Under the pieces are notes generated by a model that saw nothing but the letters and a program-made list of their open reading frames with translations, was not told the origin of the DNA and made no database searches. From assembly GCA_030142905.1 (NCBI GenBank), contig JASJOG010000008.1, positions 806,001-870,000 on the forward strand: DNA of 64,000 bases. The letters run 5' to 3'. Made by a program: the position numbers and the translations under genes. This DNA is from Heliopora coerulea (taxonomy: Eukaryota > Cnidaria > Anthozoa > Scleralcyonacea > Helioporidae). Shown here piece after piece: positions 12,307 through 27,300 of this stretch; position 1 is the first letter of the stretch; each line of letters opens with the position of its first letter.

Positions 12307-15300
12307 TATACTTACGTACATACTTACTTGTTTACTTACTTGCTTGCTTACAGAGCTCTTAGTCACGTACGTATTTGCTTACTTACCTACATATTGATTA
12401 CTTGCATAAGGATAAAACTGATAATTTTGTTAATTGTAAAGATGAAAAACCGGATGAAAAGTGGATCATTTTTGATGGTCCCGTCGACACCCTTTGGATT
12501 GAGTCTATGAACTCAGTTATGGATGACAACAAAGTCCTGACACTCATTAATGGAGAACGTATAGCTATGCCAGATCAGGTAAGGAACGTCTCGATGTAGA
12601 AATAAATTTTTTGAGAAAAATGTTACGGAAATATAACAAACAAATACAAATATACGCAAATACGACAAAAATATTACTACTAGTACGCCTCATAATATAA
12701 CAAAAATATTAAATATTGCGAATTCAGCAAAAATACAAAGGGTGGTTCATCTGCAATATTTTACCCTGTGGTCAGCTTTCTTCCAATGACAGATCGTCTT
12801 GACATCGTTTTTCCATCATGCCATTTTCCCGATGATGAAACTTGGCAATTAAAAGATCGAGTAATCTGGGTTTGTTCCAATAGCCTTGTAAAAGGTCATT
12901 TTTCCGCTCTTGAAAATTATGTTTTTCACTTTAAAGATATCAGTTATGATAAAGAACATCTGCTAGTCAGTAGCAGTTATAGCTGTTTCAGGGTCCCATG
13001 CAAAAATTCAATTTGGGGGGTGGATGGTGGGTAGCGGGAAGCTCATTCTAGGCCCCATGGCGCTCTTAAACGTTGTGAGCGACGTATTTGTGGTTACACT
13101 TGAGGGGTATTTTGGGTTGTTAATATTAAGCTTCAGCCTTTGACAAAATATGGTGTCCTCGTAGGTTTCTCTGTTGTTTGAAGTAGAAGATCTTGCTGTG
13201 GCGTCACCAGCTACAGTTAGCCGTTGTGGTATGGTTTACAATGATGTTACTGACTTGGGTTGGCAACCGTACGTTGATTCATGGCTGAACAGAAGAAAAG
13301 ACAAGGTAAAGAACTGGGTTGATGTGGCAAGACTCACCGAACTCTTCAAAAAGTTATCGAGTGGTCTAAAAAGTAAAGCCAAAGAAACTGGTTGTGGTGT
13401 GGGGTAGTTTTTGAGCCGTTTCAGTCAATACGCGGCCGTTTGCGACATCAGTTTGTGCATTCTTACAGTATTTCCACTTTTTTCCTCATCGTTGTTTTCA
13501 GTGAAATTTAAAAACAGCACCGGTAAGAGCATTTAGAGAAAACAAACCAGTTCTTCATAAACATTCCAGGAAGCTTTGAAATCTGATACTGACCTTTCAT
13601 AGAAAACGTACTCACAGTTTTTCCTATATTGTCCTATTGTCCATTCCTATCGTTTAGCACTCGTACTTGACTATGTTCTTTGTAAAGGCTGAAATTTCGT
13701 CCCCTTATCGAGACTGATGTACGATTCAAAGCAATACGAGGTAATATTAAAGTAAGTAGCGCCAGGAAGACCGGAATTGACCACTTTAACCGTGTAAGGG
13801 ACTGAAATACACGCGGAAGATGACTACGTACGCACTCAAACACGCTAGGGCTGTTACATCGATTAAGCTCTCTTGCATTGTGGTGTTTCTCGATGTTCAA
13901 GTCTGCTTTCTGCCTAATTCAGTCATATACTAACTTACACTTCATCAGGCTGCATATACGATCTGGTTAAAAAATCAAAGAAAAAAGACCAAAACATTTA
14001 ATTTTTGAAACCTCATCCCTGTTAAGTGACATATAAAAAGTACTGTAAATCATAGATTGGAATTACCATACCACATTTGCGCAAGTGAATAAACGTACTG
14101 TTAAAATATTAGAAATAGGGAGGTAACTGTTGGTTACACTGTGAATTAGTGATGCAATAGTGATAGTTGATTTGTAAAAGCTCTAGTCCGTCAGTCTCTT
14201 CACAAAAACCAACGTCAAACCTGGCTTGTAAATTCTCTGTAGTTTTTCGCAATTGGACTATGGCTACTGAAGGGATAGGTTCTTTAAAATGATATCTAAA
14301 TGCAAGTTTCCATTGCAAAGTACAGGAAACTTTCAAGACGAAAGTTCTAAAAGATTTCCCAACCAGTCCCCGGGCTCGGTTTGGTTGCCCCTCCGAAAAA
14401 CGAGATCAGGCTCAGTCAATTTTCTCCAACCGCCTGCGACGATATTCCCTTGCAGTCGATTTAGCACAAATATCTTCGAGGACGTCAGGAAGGTTTGGTA
14501 TGCGTTGTAGTGATTTCACGGTCGGAATGATGCAATTAAACATCCAAATTCATCCGAAACTGAGTACAGCCACGCACATACACAGCAGCTACAAGGTTGT
14601 TCAAGTTATTTTGAAGTTGTGACGTCGTTTTGTTACACTAGCTCTGCACAGTTGTTCAAGGCACCATTAGTGAAACTATCGCTTTACTTATAGAAATCCA
14701 TTGAGCATCTCCAGAGACTTTTCGAAAAATTTGTCGAAAGTGTTCTTACTTTTCGACGCAAAAACTGCAAGGAACCAATTCCAACTTCAGAACTCAATAC
14801 AGTTGTTTCACTTTGTGCGTTGTTTGACGCCTTGGCTACTGAAGAGAATGGGGTAAGTAGACATAACCTCTTATAGTTTCGGAAAATAATCGCTGGTTTC
14901 AGCTGCTCAGAACCAATGGATGCCCAAAATTGGGTCACGTTTGTTTCGCCAGCAAAGAAAATCTTCGGTTCGCTTTATCAACTTTCCCGGAGATACGGAA
15001 ATGTAACACCCCCCAAGTCAGTGACCTTTATTTGATCTTAACCGTCGTTAAACGAGAGTGGAGACTTAAGAGCATCTATCAGGTGATTCAGACGGCTGTA
15101 ACTCTCTTGTCTACCCGCTCTACTATTTATCTGCCTATCTCCGCCTTCCTGCCGGTATCTACATCAGAATATCCATTCACCCGACTATTTTAACCTTTTT
15201 CTTTCGGGAACGTAAGTTGTGATACACTGGGTAAACACGTAAATATTCCCAAGATGTCTCCCTTCTATTTTCCATGTTATGCTTCGCACAAAATTAACTT

Positions 15301-18300
15301 TCTCGAGTGATTTACAATGTTAATAAACCTCCTTCAAAACCTGGCAGCACACTTTTCAAAAGTTTCTTGTTCTACTGCTGAATGGTGAATGAATAAATGG
15401 TGAATAGTAAATATACCAGATGAGTTTATTACTAAATCGTTATCTTAACTTTGATCCCGATGACTCACAGCTTTAATACTAGGCAATAGTCTTGAGCTTA
15501 TTTTCATTGTTGGAGGCAAGTAATGTTTGTCTGTTGTCCGTCAACAGGTGAACCCCGGAGATGAAAGTTATCCTCGTATGTTGGAACTATGGTTTTTGTT
15601 TTCTCTAATTTGGTCAATTGGAGCTTCTGTGGATGAAGACAGTCGTAAGAAGATGGATAATTTCTTGAGAGAGCTTGAAGGCCAATTTCCCAGCAAGGTA
15701 ATAATTTCGTATTTGCTGAAGTTAGGCATTGTTTGAAGAATGAAATTAAGCCCGGGTTACTAAACAAGGTAAAGGAATAGACATTCATATTTTGATTTTA
15801 TTTTGTGTTCTGGAATATCCTTTCGGACACCACGTGCAGCGCGGTGCGTGGGTACTAATCTCGGCGTAGTTAGGCTACATTTAACCGTGTGATGATCAGG
15901 GGAACAAAAACTCGCTTTACGTTCATCCGCATCAGAACTTGGAATCCTGGTAACAGGATTGGAAATCGAAAAGTCATAGACTGATCATCCAAGAAAACTG
16001 TTGTTATGTCGAAATCATTTTCAATGTGTATGTTCTTAAAAGGATTTTTTTCACTGGTTAAAGCTAAAATTTTTGGTAAAGTATTTTGATCACTATGGGA
16101 AACCAACAAGAGAAAAGGAACTGAAAAAAAGTAAAAAAGAAAAATGGCATGAAACTGAATAGGAAGGGGCTGACGGGGAGACTGAGAACAACGAAGAGAA
16201 AAGTTGGAAAGCGAGACAGTAGAAGAAGGAGAAGTTAGACTGGCGAAGAAAAGAGAAGCTTGCAAGAAAATACCAGAAGAGAGTAAAGTTAAGAAGACAC
16301 AATATCTGAAGGTTCATGACATGGTGAGAATGTTACATGAGAGTAAAGTAGGGTGGGAGGTGAGATCGCTGGATGCGAGGTGATGGGCAAAAAGTAGGAT
16401 AGAGTCTGTAACACCAATAGAACGAACTCATAATCTAATGATGACGCAAAACTATAGTGAACTCTTATATAAGGCCAAAGGTAAAGTTATTAAACTTAGT
16501 TTTCGGTTGAACAGCTGGATGAACTGTCGCCCTTGAAGTCCTTGTCTTTGATTCTTTGTTCCTGATAAGATTTTTGTTTCGAACATTCGGACATATTTTG
16601 TTCAATTTTGTTCTAATGTTCAAAAAGGTTTATTTTAAAAACCTCGAAATACACAAATATGCTAGGTGAAGATTTCCAAAAGATCCCTTTTACGTGCTGT
16701 GTCGACCTGTTTAAGTAAAGTATTGCGTGAAGACCAAGGTGCTGATTGTGTTATTGTGAAACCGTACCACATACGATACAGTACAACTTATACAAGATTT
16801 GATCACAGCTTTGCTTACATTACTGTAATTATGAGGTTAGGTCTATTCAAATTTCTTGAGCCGTTAAAGGCAATTGTCAATAAAAGTATTTGCTGAAAGC
16901 ATGGACGTAGGGAAAGACGAAGTTGCAACGTAAACGTGGTTACCACCAGGTTAAATACAAATTGGCATAATGCATCAGTAGCCTAGTCATGTAAGGCGCT
17001 GTTTTGTTTCCTTGCGGATTCTAAAGGCCCGGTTTCAAGTTCTGCCATCGGTAAGGACTTCTGGTCGTGTATTGTTTTTGTATTTTTTGTTCTAAGCTTG
17101 TGTTAAGTGTAATTTTTTTCCTTTTTTCCTTATCATTTCCATTAGATGAAAAGTTTAAATTCACATTAGCAGAATTATAGTTTGACATGTTTGCTTTGAA
17201 AGTTGTTTGTCGCATGCTGTTCCCCAGTTCTCTCAAATAGACTATGAAGGAACGTGGGTCCGAATTGTTGATTTTCACTGACCCAAAACGACTTCATCTT
17301 ACGCTTAACCTTTTGAGTCTCAAGTTATAAGAATGTCGATGCGTTCATTAAATTTAAATTTTAGGCTTTTTGAAAACCTTTACAACCTGTAAACTTTGTT
17401 CGCATTCTGAAGGGATATGGTAGAATGGCGGGTAGAAGCTGATTGCGTATTCGTATTTGTAGTTACTATACGTATTGGATTACAAAGCTATCTCTGGTCA
17501 GTAACACTGGCTCAGTTTACACGAAGAAGAATTACATTGTCAACGAAATACAGAAAAGCAGTTACGTCTCTTATGCCAAATATATGAAGTTTGCCAGACA
17601 AAATTTTTAATGATTGGAAAGAAATCTTCAATTCTTAGCCTATTGTTCAACTACAGTTTGGATACTGGAGGTCAGAGTGGTTCCTATGTGTCGAATTGTT
17701 TTTCAAGGACGCAATAGAATGGTAGGAATATCACGTTTCGGAAATCGTCATTGCGTTCTTGATTTTATGGATTTGTTTTTCTAATTGAATTGGTAATATC
17801 TGCATACCAATTAACAACGTTTATGTTTTTGCCAGTGTTGTTGTACTTGTAGGGCTAGTTTCGTTGTTTTTGTTTGTTTTTGTTAACTGAATTTCTTTGA
17901 ACGTAGGACACCGTTTATGAATATCATGTTGATATCAAGCAAAAGTCATGGGCCTCCTGGGAAGACAAACTAAGAAGTGGCTGGCGGTACAATCCAAGGT
18001 TAGTTTACCCACAGTGGGGTGAACAAAAAACATGGTTAGTAACGTTGTCACGGTGGAATAAAGAACTATGTGGATACAGTCGATGAGCAGATGGAGTGAG
18101 ATAATGAATCAAATTTCATTGACACATTCCGTAGTTACTATTCCTGTAACATGATTAACATGATAGAAATACATTTAAATCACTTAAATATGAATTACTG
18201 CTCAAATGCGCATGCTCCTACAGATCTTAAGTCAGCCCCTGGCGGGGACTCAGAAACTTTCCTGAGTTTAAAACTTGAGAAGCATGCCTATTTGAGATTT

Positions 18301-21300
18301 ACACGCGCCAAGCTACCGTATCCTGTACGATACTACACAATGTGTTTAGTTTAAATGGATTACAGTCAGTATATACACATAGTCAATGAAAGCATCCCAT
18401 TTTTTATGTAAGGGAATGCCAACTAAATACTGCTTTATATTGACAATGGGGTGTTTAATTTTGAGTTTCTATTTTTAATTCTGTTTCTGTTCGCAAACGC
18501 ACCTGATTATTTTGTTAGCTAATTTGGATGAGTATCATGAAGTGAACTAAAGCTTAATACTACATTTTGTGAGAAATCGGTTGTAATGTCATGAAAAGTT
18601 GGTAAATTTTCCAAACCAGTGATTGGCATTAAGCTTTGAGATCGTAATTGGTCATACCTTGTTAAATGTAATTTAAAAGACATATTGTACATTTTTCTGC
18701 TTTGTAGGAAAAGTTGTACTAAATTAACTATGTTTTGCTGACGTTTCTGCTTTTTTTGCCCACCCAGATCTAAAACGAACCAGATCTAAAAATGCTGAGA
18801 TTAATCTCACTAGTCACTTGGAGTATAACTTTAGACACTTTTTAGATTATATAATGAGACGATGTCGAGGTTACAAAAAACCGTACGTGACAGATGTCGG
18901 AAAAATATCTCCTCTCAAGACTCCATTTAAAATAGGTCAAGTACCTATACACCGTAACTCAATCTTTATTTTCAGGATTCTTTCCATGAAAAGATGGTTT
19001 TGAGGGATTCTGTTACATGTATGACTTGAACCCGTCTTTACCGACCCTAGTTCATCTTTTTATTCTTCAGTGAGCCTTTTTATAAGATAACCGTACCAAC
19101 GGTGGACACAGTACGATATGATTTCCTCGTGTATAATCTCATCAAAGCTCATCGACCTGTCCTCTTGACGGGACCAGTCGGCACTGGAAAGACTTCTGTC
19201 GCTCAGGGAGTTCTCCAGCGTCTCGATCCAAAGATTTACTCGATTTTGACAATCAATATGTCAGCCCAGGTATGTGCTAATACTGTGCCATCCTTAAAAA
19301 TTGGAATTACACGAATCACCTTCTGTCTTAGTCCAGCCAATAGACTAATTTAGCCTCGCTGCTTGTTGCCCTATTTCAGGCCATTCGAACCTACGTTGGA
19401 TAATTGTTTCTGGGAATGGCCGATTGCCCTGACACATCTGGTGAATTCAACTACCAGAATGCCTTTCAAAATCTTGTTTTTAATGTTTATCTGAGCAATT
19501 GTCTTTCCATTCGCTTTGGAATTTCAATGTTTGCATGAAAAGGAAAAACCGCAAAGTATTTTGGTAGTTATATTCAGCTGACGTAATAAGGGGAACTGAC
19601 TATTTAATGGTATTCAGGTACTCATTTAGATCACTAACTATTTAGATCGATTTGAGATCGATCTAAATAGCTAGCGTGAACGGGCCCTAAGTGGGTCAAT
19701 TTCATTGATGCTCTATACCAACTAAAGCTTTGACTATGACTTTGACTTCCAATGCGGACTTGGACTCCAAATCTGACCTCAGCTCGACCGCTCCTATTCT
19801 GGCTTTAACATGTTGTCCAACTTCAACCCCGATAACCATCTTCAACTCTGACTCCAGCTAGGATTCCAACTCCTACTATGAATCCTACTTTGGAAACGAC
19901 TTATACTTCACTCCGATTCCAAGCCTAACTCAGTTAATACTCTTCCTCTATTACTGACTGTGGCCCTGATTTTGACCTTCAGTTAACCCTTGTCATCTAA
20001 TACTTGGTCTAATACTTACTCTTGGGTGTTTCTCATTTTAGACATCGTCGAATAACGTCCAAGACATTATCGAAAGTAAAGTGGAGAAAAGAACAAAAGG
20101 TACATCACTTTTTTTCATAAACTAAACTCTAGGTCAACTTATTAACGATCCGATACGAAAGTAATACCTTGAATAGTTTTATTTTGAATCAACTTGCCGA
20201 TTTCTTGATCCAAGATGAGTAGTGACGGTTTTACTACGTCAGAATCGTCTCTTACCCATTAGAGTCAGTGACGGGAATCATCCTCGTAATATCTAATGAC
20301 CGATGAAATGCTTTAAGCATCGAGCTATTTGGATTATGGTGCGGAGTAAAGGTTACAACTGTGAACTGATTTGTAAACATGACATATATACTACCTGGAT
20401 GGGAATTAAGATAAGTCCGTACTGTTGGTACTTCTGCGCACGCAGAACGTCTGTCGCACTAATCAGCTAGTCCATCTTTGGAGCCTTAATTCACATTGAG
20501 TCCTCGTAGTTCAGCAATTAAACCAGGGATTTCCAAACCATATGTTGCTACCAAAAAGTGGATCGCGGCACTTTTCGCGGTGGGCCGCAAGAGCAAACGT
20601 GGGTCGAATTGGTCGCGGGGTATACGGGGACGTACTAATGGGACCCTCAGGCAAAATGAACTTTATTTCAATCGCTCACTGACGAAAGCTCAGAGTAAAT
20701 AACTGCTGAGCTACTACACATCTTCAGATTAAAAAGTTTTAAATTCAAGATGTGCAGTAGAATCCATTACCGAAGTATCCCCCACAAAGTTTTATATCAG
20801 AGTTTCATACATATCAGCGAGCCCGACGATAACCCGCTGTGTTTTTAAGAAACAAGTCATAATGTGACCTTGATTTTTAGTGAGACATTAATCTTGTGTT
20901 AGCAATTATTATACACTGCCTGTACGGTTGAATGACAATCTGTCGCTGAACATTTTAATTTAGCGAGTACCCCTTGGATGAGATATTCTGTGCAATCCTT
21001 AGTACATTTACATGTTTTGATCATAACGAAGGAAAACATTTCGAGGGAAAGTTTTTGTAAAGTTTCCACGCGTTACAAGCTCACGGTATAAATGTCGATT
21101 TTCCGACTTTCCAGTTAATTCAAAATTCAAATTTACATACACACTATTTTAACTTTTATATTTCAGCGCTCGGCTTGCTTCCCACGTTGTTACATCCTAA
21201 TTAAATATTTCGATAGCTTTTTACGTCCATTCTATATTATTTATAACTACGCAAATTATCACAATTACTATTTCAGAATATTCCTCAGGGTAACGTGAAC

Positions 21301-24300
21301 AGAAAATATGATTGACTATCACGTTTTCTCTTTATTATACGTCACACTACTACCAAAGCATAAATATCCCGAGGTTTCGCGTCGTTTTCTCTTTGACTTA
21401 ACGAAAGATACGCCTTAAGAATTGATATCTCACGATTACCTGCAAATTCGACCCATTCTCATAGGTAATGCTAATGCTAAAATCAAGCTGAAGAATTCTA
21501 CTTGAATCACCAACCTGTATGCATTTTCTGGACTCATAATTCCAAAACTGCTACTTGATGCAAGTGGCCTATTAGTGGATACTCCGCGAAAGTTATTTAA
21601 TTCTGAAATTCCTAATCCTCGATCATTTTTGCTAGAAACAAAGCCTGGATCAATTGGTCAAAAGTCCAGCATTAATTAAATAATTAATAATTAATAAAAA
21701 TAATTTAACATAAACCAGTATTGAAGAAAATCATTATAAAAGTTTGCTTAATTTATACATGTATTTCATTATGGTATACAGCGTAATGCGCCGAGTTCCA
21801 GAGACTCGAACAACAAAGGGTATGGCGACCATATTGGTGTACCTAACAAAATGATAAAAATTCTTTTGTAAAGGAACAACAGCAAAGCCAAGTGCATACG
21901 CTCCATAAAAACATGTTTTGGTTGCGATTTTCCTTTGTGTTTTCCTAACTAAATATTGATGTGTTTGAGAAGGTAATTTCACGAAACGACGTTACCAACA
22001 TATTGCATTGTTGAAGCACGAAAGTCTACTGTTTGCTTTATGCTCGTGATCAAGATATTTATGCGAGGGCTGGAATTTCTGTGTATGTAAGAAAATTCTG
22101 GCCGTAATTTCTTTATAGAAACCTGTTGATAACGACTATGGGAAGGGAACCGTCCATTTACGTCAAAGGTTACGTGGTTGAGGTGAAATTTAAATGTTAC
22201 TGGAATTCACCTAAGTTTTCTCCCCAGTCACTTTATTTGATGATTATATTTTAAGGGGTTTACGTTCCGATTGGCGGTAAACAGTTGCTGACATTTTTGG
22301 ATGATTTTAACATGCCGGCGAAGGATACGTTTGGTTCACAGCCACCTCTAGAACTTATTAGACAGTGGGTGGATTATGGATTTTGGTACGACAGAACGAA
22401 ACAAACTGCGAAATATGTGAAGGTATCCATAAAAGATAAGGATTCATTGAAAGTGCTAAGTTAAAAATTTTGTTCACAAATTGATTTGCTATTTGTTTTA
22501 TGGTGTTGGTTGCTGGCTTGTTATTTTATTCGTTGGTTATTTAGCTTACTGGTTGGTTAGGCGCTACGTTGGCTGGTTTGTCTGCTGGCTGACTAGTTGG
22601 TCTGTTGGTAAGTTGGTTGTTCTGTAGATTGGTCAGTTGGGCTGTTGGTTGGTTGTTCAGTTCGTTGGTTTTTTGATCCGTCGGTCTGTTGTTTTGCTGG
22701 CTGGCTGGATAGTTTTCTGGTTGGTTGACTGGTGGGGTAGATGGTTTGTTGGTCTGTTGGATGGATGGATGGATAGTTTGTTGGTCGGTTAGTTGGCTGG
22801 CGGAATTTTGACAAACAGCATTCTGTTTAACTCTTTTTTGGAAAGGCGCTAACATTTCTAGAGCCTGGCTATTACTTACTCAGGTTAGGGAGGTAATGAG
22901 GTTCGTGGACAAGGTAATAAGCATTAGCTTCCTAGTAACGTCGCTCAACTTATTACAGGACATGCATCTTCTTGGTGCAATGGGTCCTCCCGGAGGTGGA
23001 AGAATGGTGATATCCAGTCGATTGCAAAGCAGATTTAACATGATAAATATGACTTTCCCACAAGTAAGTACCATAAAATGAAACTTACTCGAAAGCATCA
23101 AATAACTAGAAGTAGATGAATTACATACCTTTGTTGCTCGTTTTGCAAATCAAAGAATGAAAACACCGACTTCTGAAGTAAGTTTTTGTATTGAACGATA
23201 ACAGGAAAACGGCAGTTATTTAGTTTCTGTATTGTTTCCCATTTAGTCGTAAAGCTATTAGCAGAGTTTTTCTATATTGTGAATTTGGGTCTGAGATGAA
23301 CGTGTGTTTGTCGAAAGGATCCTTTCTTGTGTCCTGAATACATTTACAAAATAACACGCGTCCTACGCACACTCTGATTAGACAAGCTTCATTTTCTCAC
23401 AGAGTACAGAGACACGCAGACGTCATTTTTATTTTGTATTAGAGTACAAAAACATGAATGACATCTCGATTCATTACACCATTCCAACAGGAAAAATACC
23501 AGAAAATACAAGCTACGCCTCGTATTTTCACTAGGCATTTTTCCGGTTGAAGTAACGTCGTTCATGGTTCTATCAGAGTATAGAGGTACTCAAGCAATTT
23601 CCTATTTGTTAAATAAACAATGGAGCGAAGTCATGGGCGGGAGGTGGCAAACCAGCATCAAAAACATGAGGAAACATTTCAATTAAAGTATTCTCAATTT
23701 AGTAGAAATGAAGAATTATTATAGGGTAATGGAATATTCCACTTCCATGACTCCTACCAAATGTTATAACGTTGTAAAAGCATTCGTCGTTAAGAACGTA
23801 TTTTTCGTGTGTAAACAGCGGCAAAGAAATACAGTCATGACCCTATTATTACGAGTTCAGGAAGGGGCAAAATGGAGGCACAAAAATTTTCCCTTTAAAG
23901 CAAATGTTGGCATGTTGCACCCCGTCAGCGCACGCTCTGTATTTATAAAACGTAGGTACTCATTGGCCATAACAAACCGGAATAGTGGTTTTGGTCTGGT
24001 AGGAGTAAAACGTCTTTTGTGGACTTAAACGCGGTGGGCTAGATTTTCGCTAAAAAGCTAAAAGGACTGATGAATGTTAGTAGCCTTATGCCTATGATTT
24101 TAGTTTATCTTGATTTTTTTTTGTCATTTTTATCAGGAGAGTCAAATCAAAAGAATATTTGGAACAATGATCAATCAAAAATTGCAAGATTTTGAAGAGG
24201 ATGTGAAACCTTTGGGCGATATAATGACACAGGTAACTGGAAAACGTTGTAAACTTTAAAAAGTTTGAAATGGAATATGTTCCAAATTGGAGTGTTATCC

Positions 24301-27300
24301 TAAAAACTCAAGATTCGAGTTATTACAAGACGGGACCGAGGTTGAGACGGTGGTATTTCGGCTGTATTACAAAGTCGTCTTCGTTTGAGTTTTCTGGATG
24401 ACGGTCCATTTTAAATTGAAGTTGTCGACTGGCTGTTGAGACAATAAATAACAGTTTTCAAATACGATACACTGTAGACATTGTTTGCAAGATTTTACAT
24501 AAAATTTGAAGCATGAATTTTGGGATTGATTCTTTTAGCGAAAATCCATTCTTTACTTTTGTATACAACTAAGGTTATTAGTTATATAAACATAATCGAA
24601 TGTAAACTTCCCACGTTTACAAACATAACCGTTACTTAAATACCTTTCCTGTAGTTCTGTTTTTGACTCTTTTTTTGTTTCACCTTGGCTTGGAAATATA
24701 CTTCGACTCAGAGCATAATGCTTTCTGTATAAGAGAAATATATAAATATTAAACTTACGTAAACTGTAAAATTATATTGAGTTCATTTTTCCAATTAAAG
24801 ACAAAAAGTGTACGTAAAATACCGAGCTTTTGAACTACGCGTTCAAAACGTTTCATACTATTAACCTTGAAGATGAACATGTAGTCTGAAAGCTATTGTA
24901 CGTATACTTGTTTTCAGTGGGAAGAAAACCACTCGATATAATTAATAAAACTGTAAAATTATTCAAATATTTTTCTTTGGTTAATTTCAGGCCACCATAG
25001 ACGTTTATAACACTATCGTAGCCAAGATGCTTCCAACACCGACCAAAATCCATTATCTATTCAACTTACGAGATATATCAAAGGTTAGCGTATATAAATT
25101 TGAATGCAAATGTTATTTCGTAATTTGCATTGCTTCTTCTACCCGACCTTACGTTCACGAGATTGTATGTTTAGAATTCACGGAAAGCGCGCCTCAGTAC
25201 TCCTCTTGGCCAAGTCTTGTTGGAGGTTTTACCTACAGTTTATCAAGAACTGGGTCCCGTTGTTCCAAAAAGAATTAGCTTAATCTGGGTTTTGTGAAGA
25301 TTTTTGTGAACAAATTCTGAACATACTGTGAAGGAGGATTTAAATTTTTCTTTAACAGACTTTTAAGAGACTTCAGTTGGATTTAAAATGTTTTATTTTG
25401 TAAAATTTGATCGCGATTTGTCAACCAAGATACGCGGAACTAATATATCATAAATCAATTAGTAACTGTGGATTTGCGCTAGGATTGTAAGGAAAAGTAT
25501 CATTAGAAGTGATGTCATTATTTCAAAACGCCTTAGCACAGTGATTTGTAAAGCATTGGTTGGGAAACCAACTAGCATGATCGTCACAACTAGACTGAAA
25601 ATATTTGGCATAGAAAAGGCTTATGAAAACTCTGGATATTACCATTTTTAGTTTTGTTACGATATACTGACCTTAAAATAATGAGCCAATGAACAATTCG
25701 TGATTTTTGAAATACAGAATTATAGAGCTTTAACTAACAGTCCAACTGAAATTAATTTAATTAAGTTTAACTAAGTCACTTCATGGTGAAATATGAATCT
25801 GTTTGATTCAATGAAAGCAAACATTTCCAGATTTACCATATGAAATATATATTCCAAATTTTAAGCAAAGCAAAGTATTCTGTTTGAGACGTGAATTCTT
25901 CGTGACAGACTTCATTCACGTCATGACCATTTTATATGGGAGGAGCTGCAGATTTTGTGCTACCAACCTCACATTGAAAAATCCGAAAACGAGTTTTAGT
26001 GCACAGAAGGGTCAATAAAACGAATATGATGCCAACGAAAAGCAGCTATGCTTTCCTTGAACATTCAAGTGAAGCTTAAGGTGGATTAGTTAAACAATGA
26101 TAATATAGCAAAATGATTGCGAAAGACTAGTGGTGTTATGCCACGTAAATACTTGAAAATGTCGCGCGCACATTTCTTGTTTCTAATTTTATTTGCACTC
26201 GGCAATCTTACAGAACAGTGCATGTTAACCATTTATTATTCTTATTGCTCGGTATATGGATGTCCTCCACTTTTTATTGCGAGTTGTTGACCAGTTCACG
26301 TAAATTTTGTTGTATAGCATCTGGGTTTTCGCTCACATTGTCCTCTTGGGAGTTCTCAGGACTCCTTTTATCTAAAATTGAGGGTCCAAGGGAGAAAAGT
26401 TGGAGTCCTGAGGTTTTATTGTTTCTGCCATATTGTTTCAGCGCAAGGACGCCTCTGTCGCTGAATCACTCCCCAGTTTTTTCTACGACCTTGAAATCCA
26501 AGGTGGTGTCCAACGCGTTTCTGATCTCAAGTCATTCACACAACCGAGAGCGATTTGAAAGCAAGAAAGGAGTTTAGACTGTATTAATAAAGGATTCATG
26601 AGACAGGATTAGATTCAAAAGCTTTTCTTTTACTCTGTAACAAGGATTATTTAAGTCTGCTCAAAATGTACGTTAACTACAAAGACAAACTTGTGCGTCC
26701 CAGAGGACCCATTCACCTGGCACTTGTGCGTCCTTTTTATATTTTTCGACCAAAACGTGCCTCAGGGACGCGCATTTGCGCGTAAGGGAAAACCCTGTAT
26801 AGCATAATTGGTAAAGATTATCATTTCATGTTACTGCCATCGATGGATTAATGTTTTGTATTTGAGACAGGAATTTAACTCTTAATACTGTTTTCTTCGG
26901 GGTCTTCTCCATATTTTCAACATAATATTGGTTTTTATCCAACTTGGCACCCAGGTTCCATTAATTTTAGTATCCATTGATCTCGATTTGGAGTGAAAAA
27001 ATTGTTGGTTGAAGTAAATTAGCTTTGTAAACCTCAGCAAACTATACATATTATCGTCATCATTAATTTCACTATTTTCAACTTGATTTCTATCATATTA
27101 AAATGGGTTGTAAGCAATGAACGTGTCATGTGGTCATTACTCTCGGATTCAGTCTCTCTCTACCAATGTTAGCAAATCACTATTTTTGTTTTCTTTATTT
27201 TCATTAGGTGTTTCAAGGTCTTCTTCGTGCGAGGAAGGATTTCCAGGATACTAAACCAAACATGGCAAGGTTATGGGTCCACGAAAATTTCAGGTAAGAT

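Noticed and set aside
10473..12510. Three overlapping reading frames of about 593-664 codons, rich in L, T, Y
   Set aside because: All three come from the same stop-free TTAC/ACATG repeat and sit in an intron; only one frame's far end overlaps the exon 9 region, out of register with the gene.
22541..22855. Minus-strand N/Q/P/T-rich frame of 104 codons
   Set aside because: Translation of the degenerate TTGG repeat in intron 16.
26218..26577. Plus-strand frame of 119 codons with a hydrophobic start
   Set aside because: Intronic, no recognisable domain, no codon pattern like the exons, and no independent support for a nested gene.
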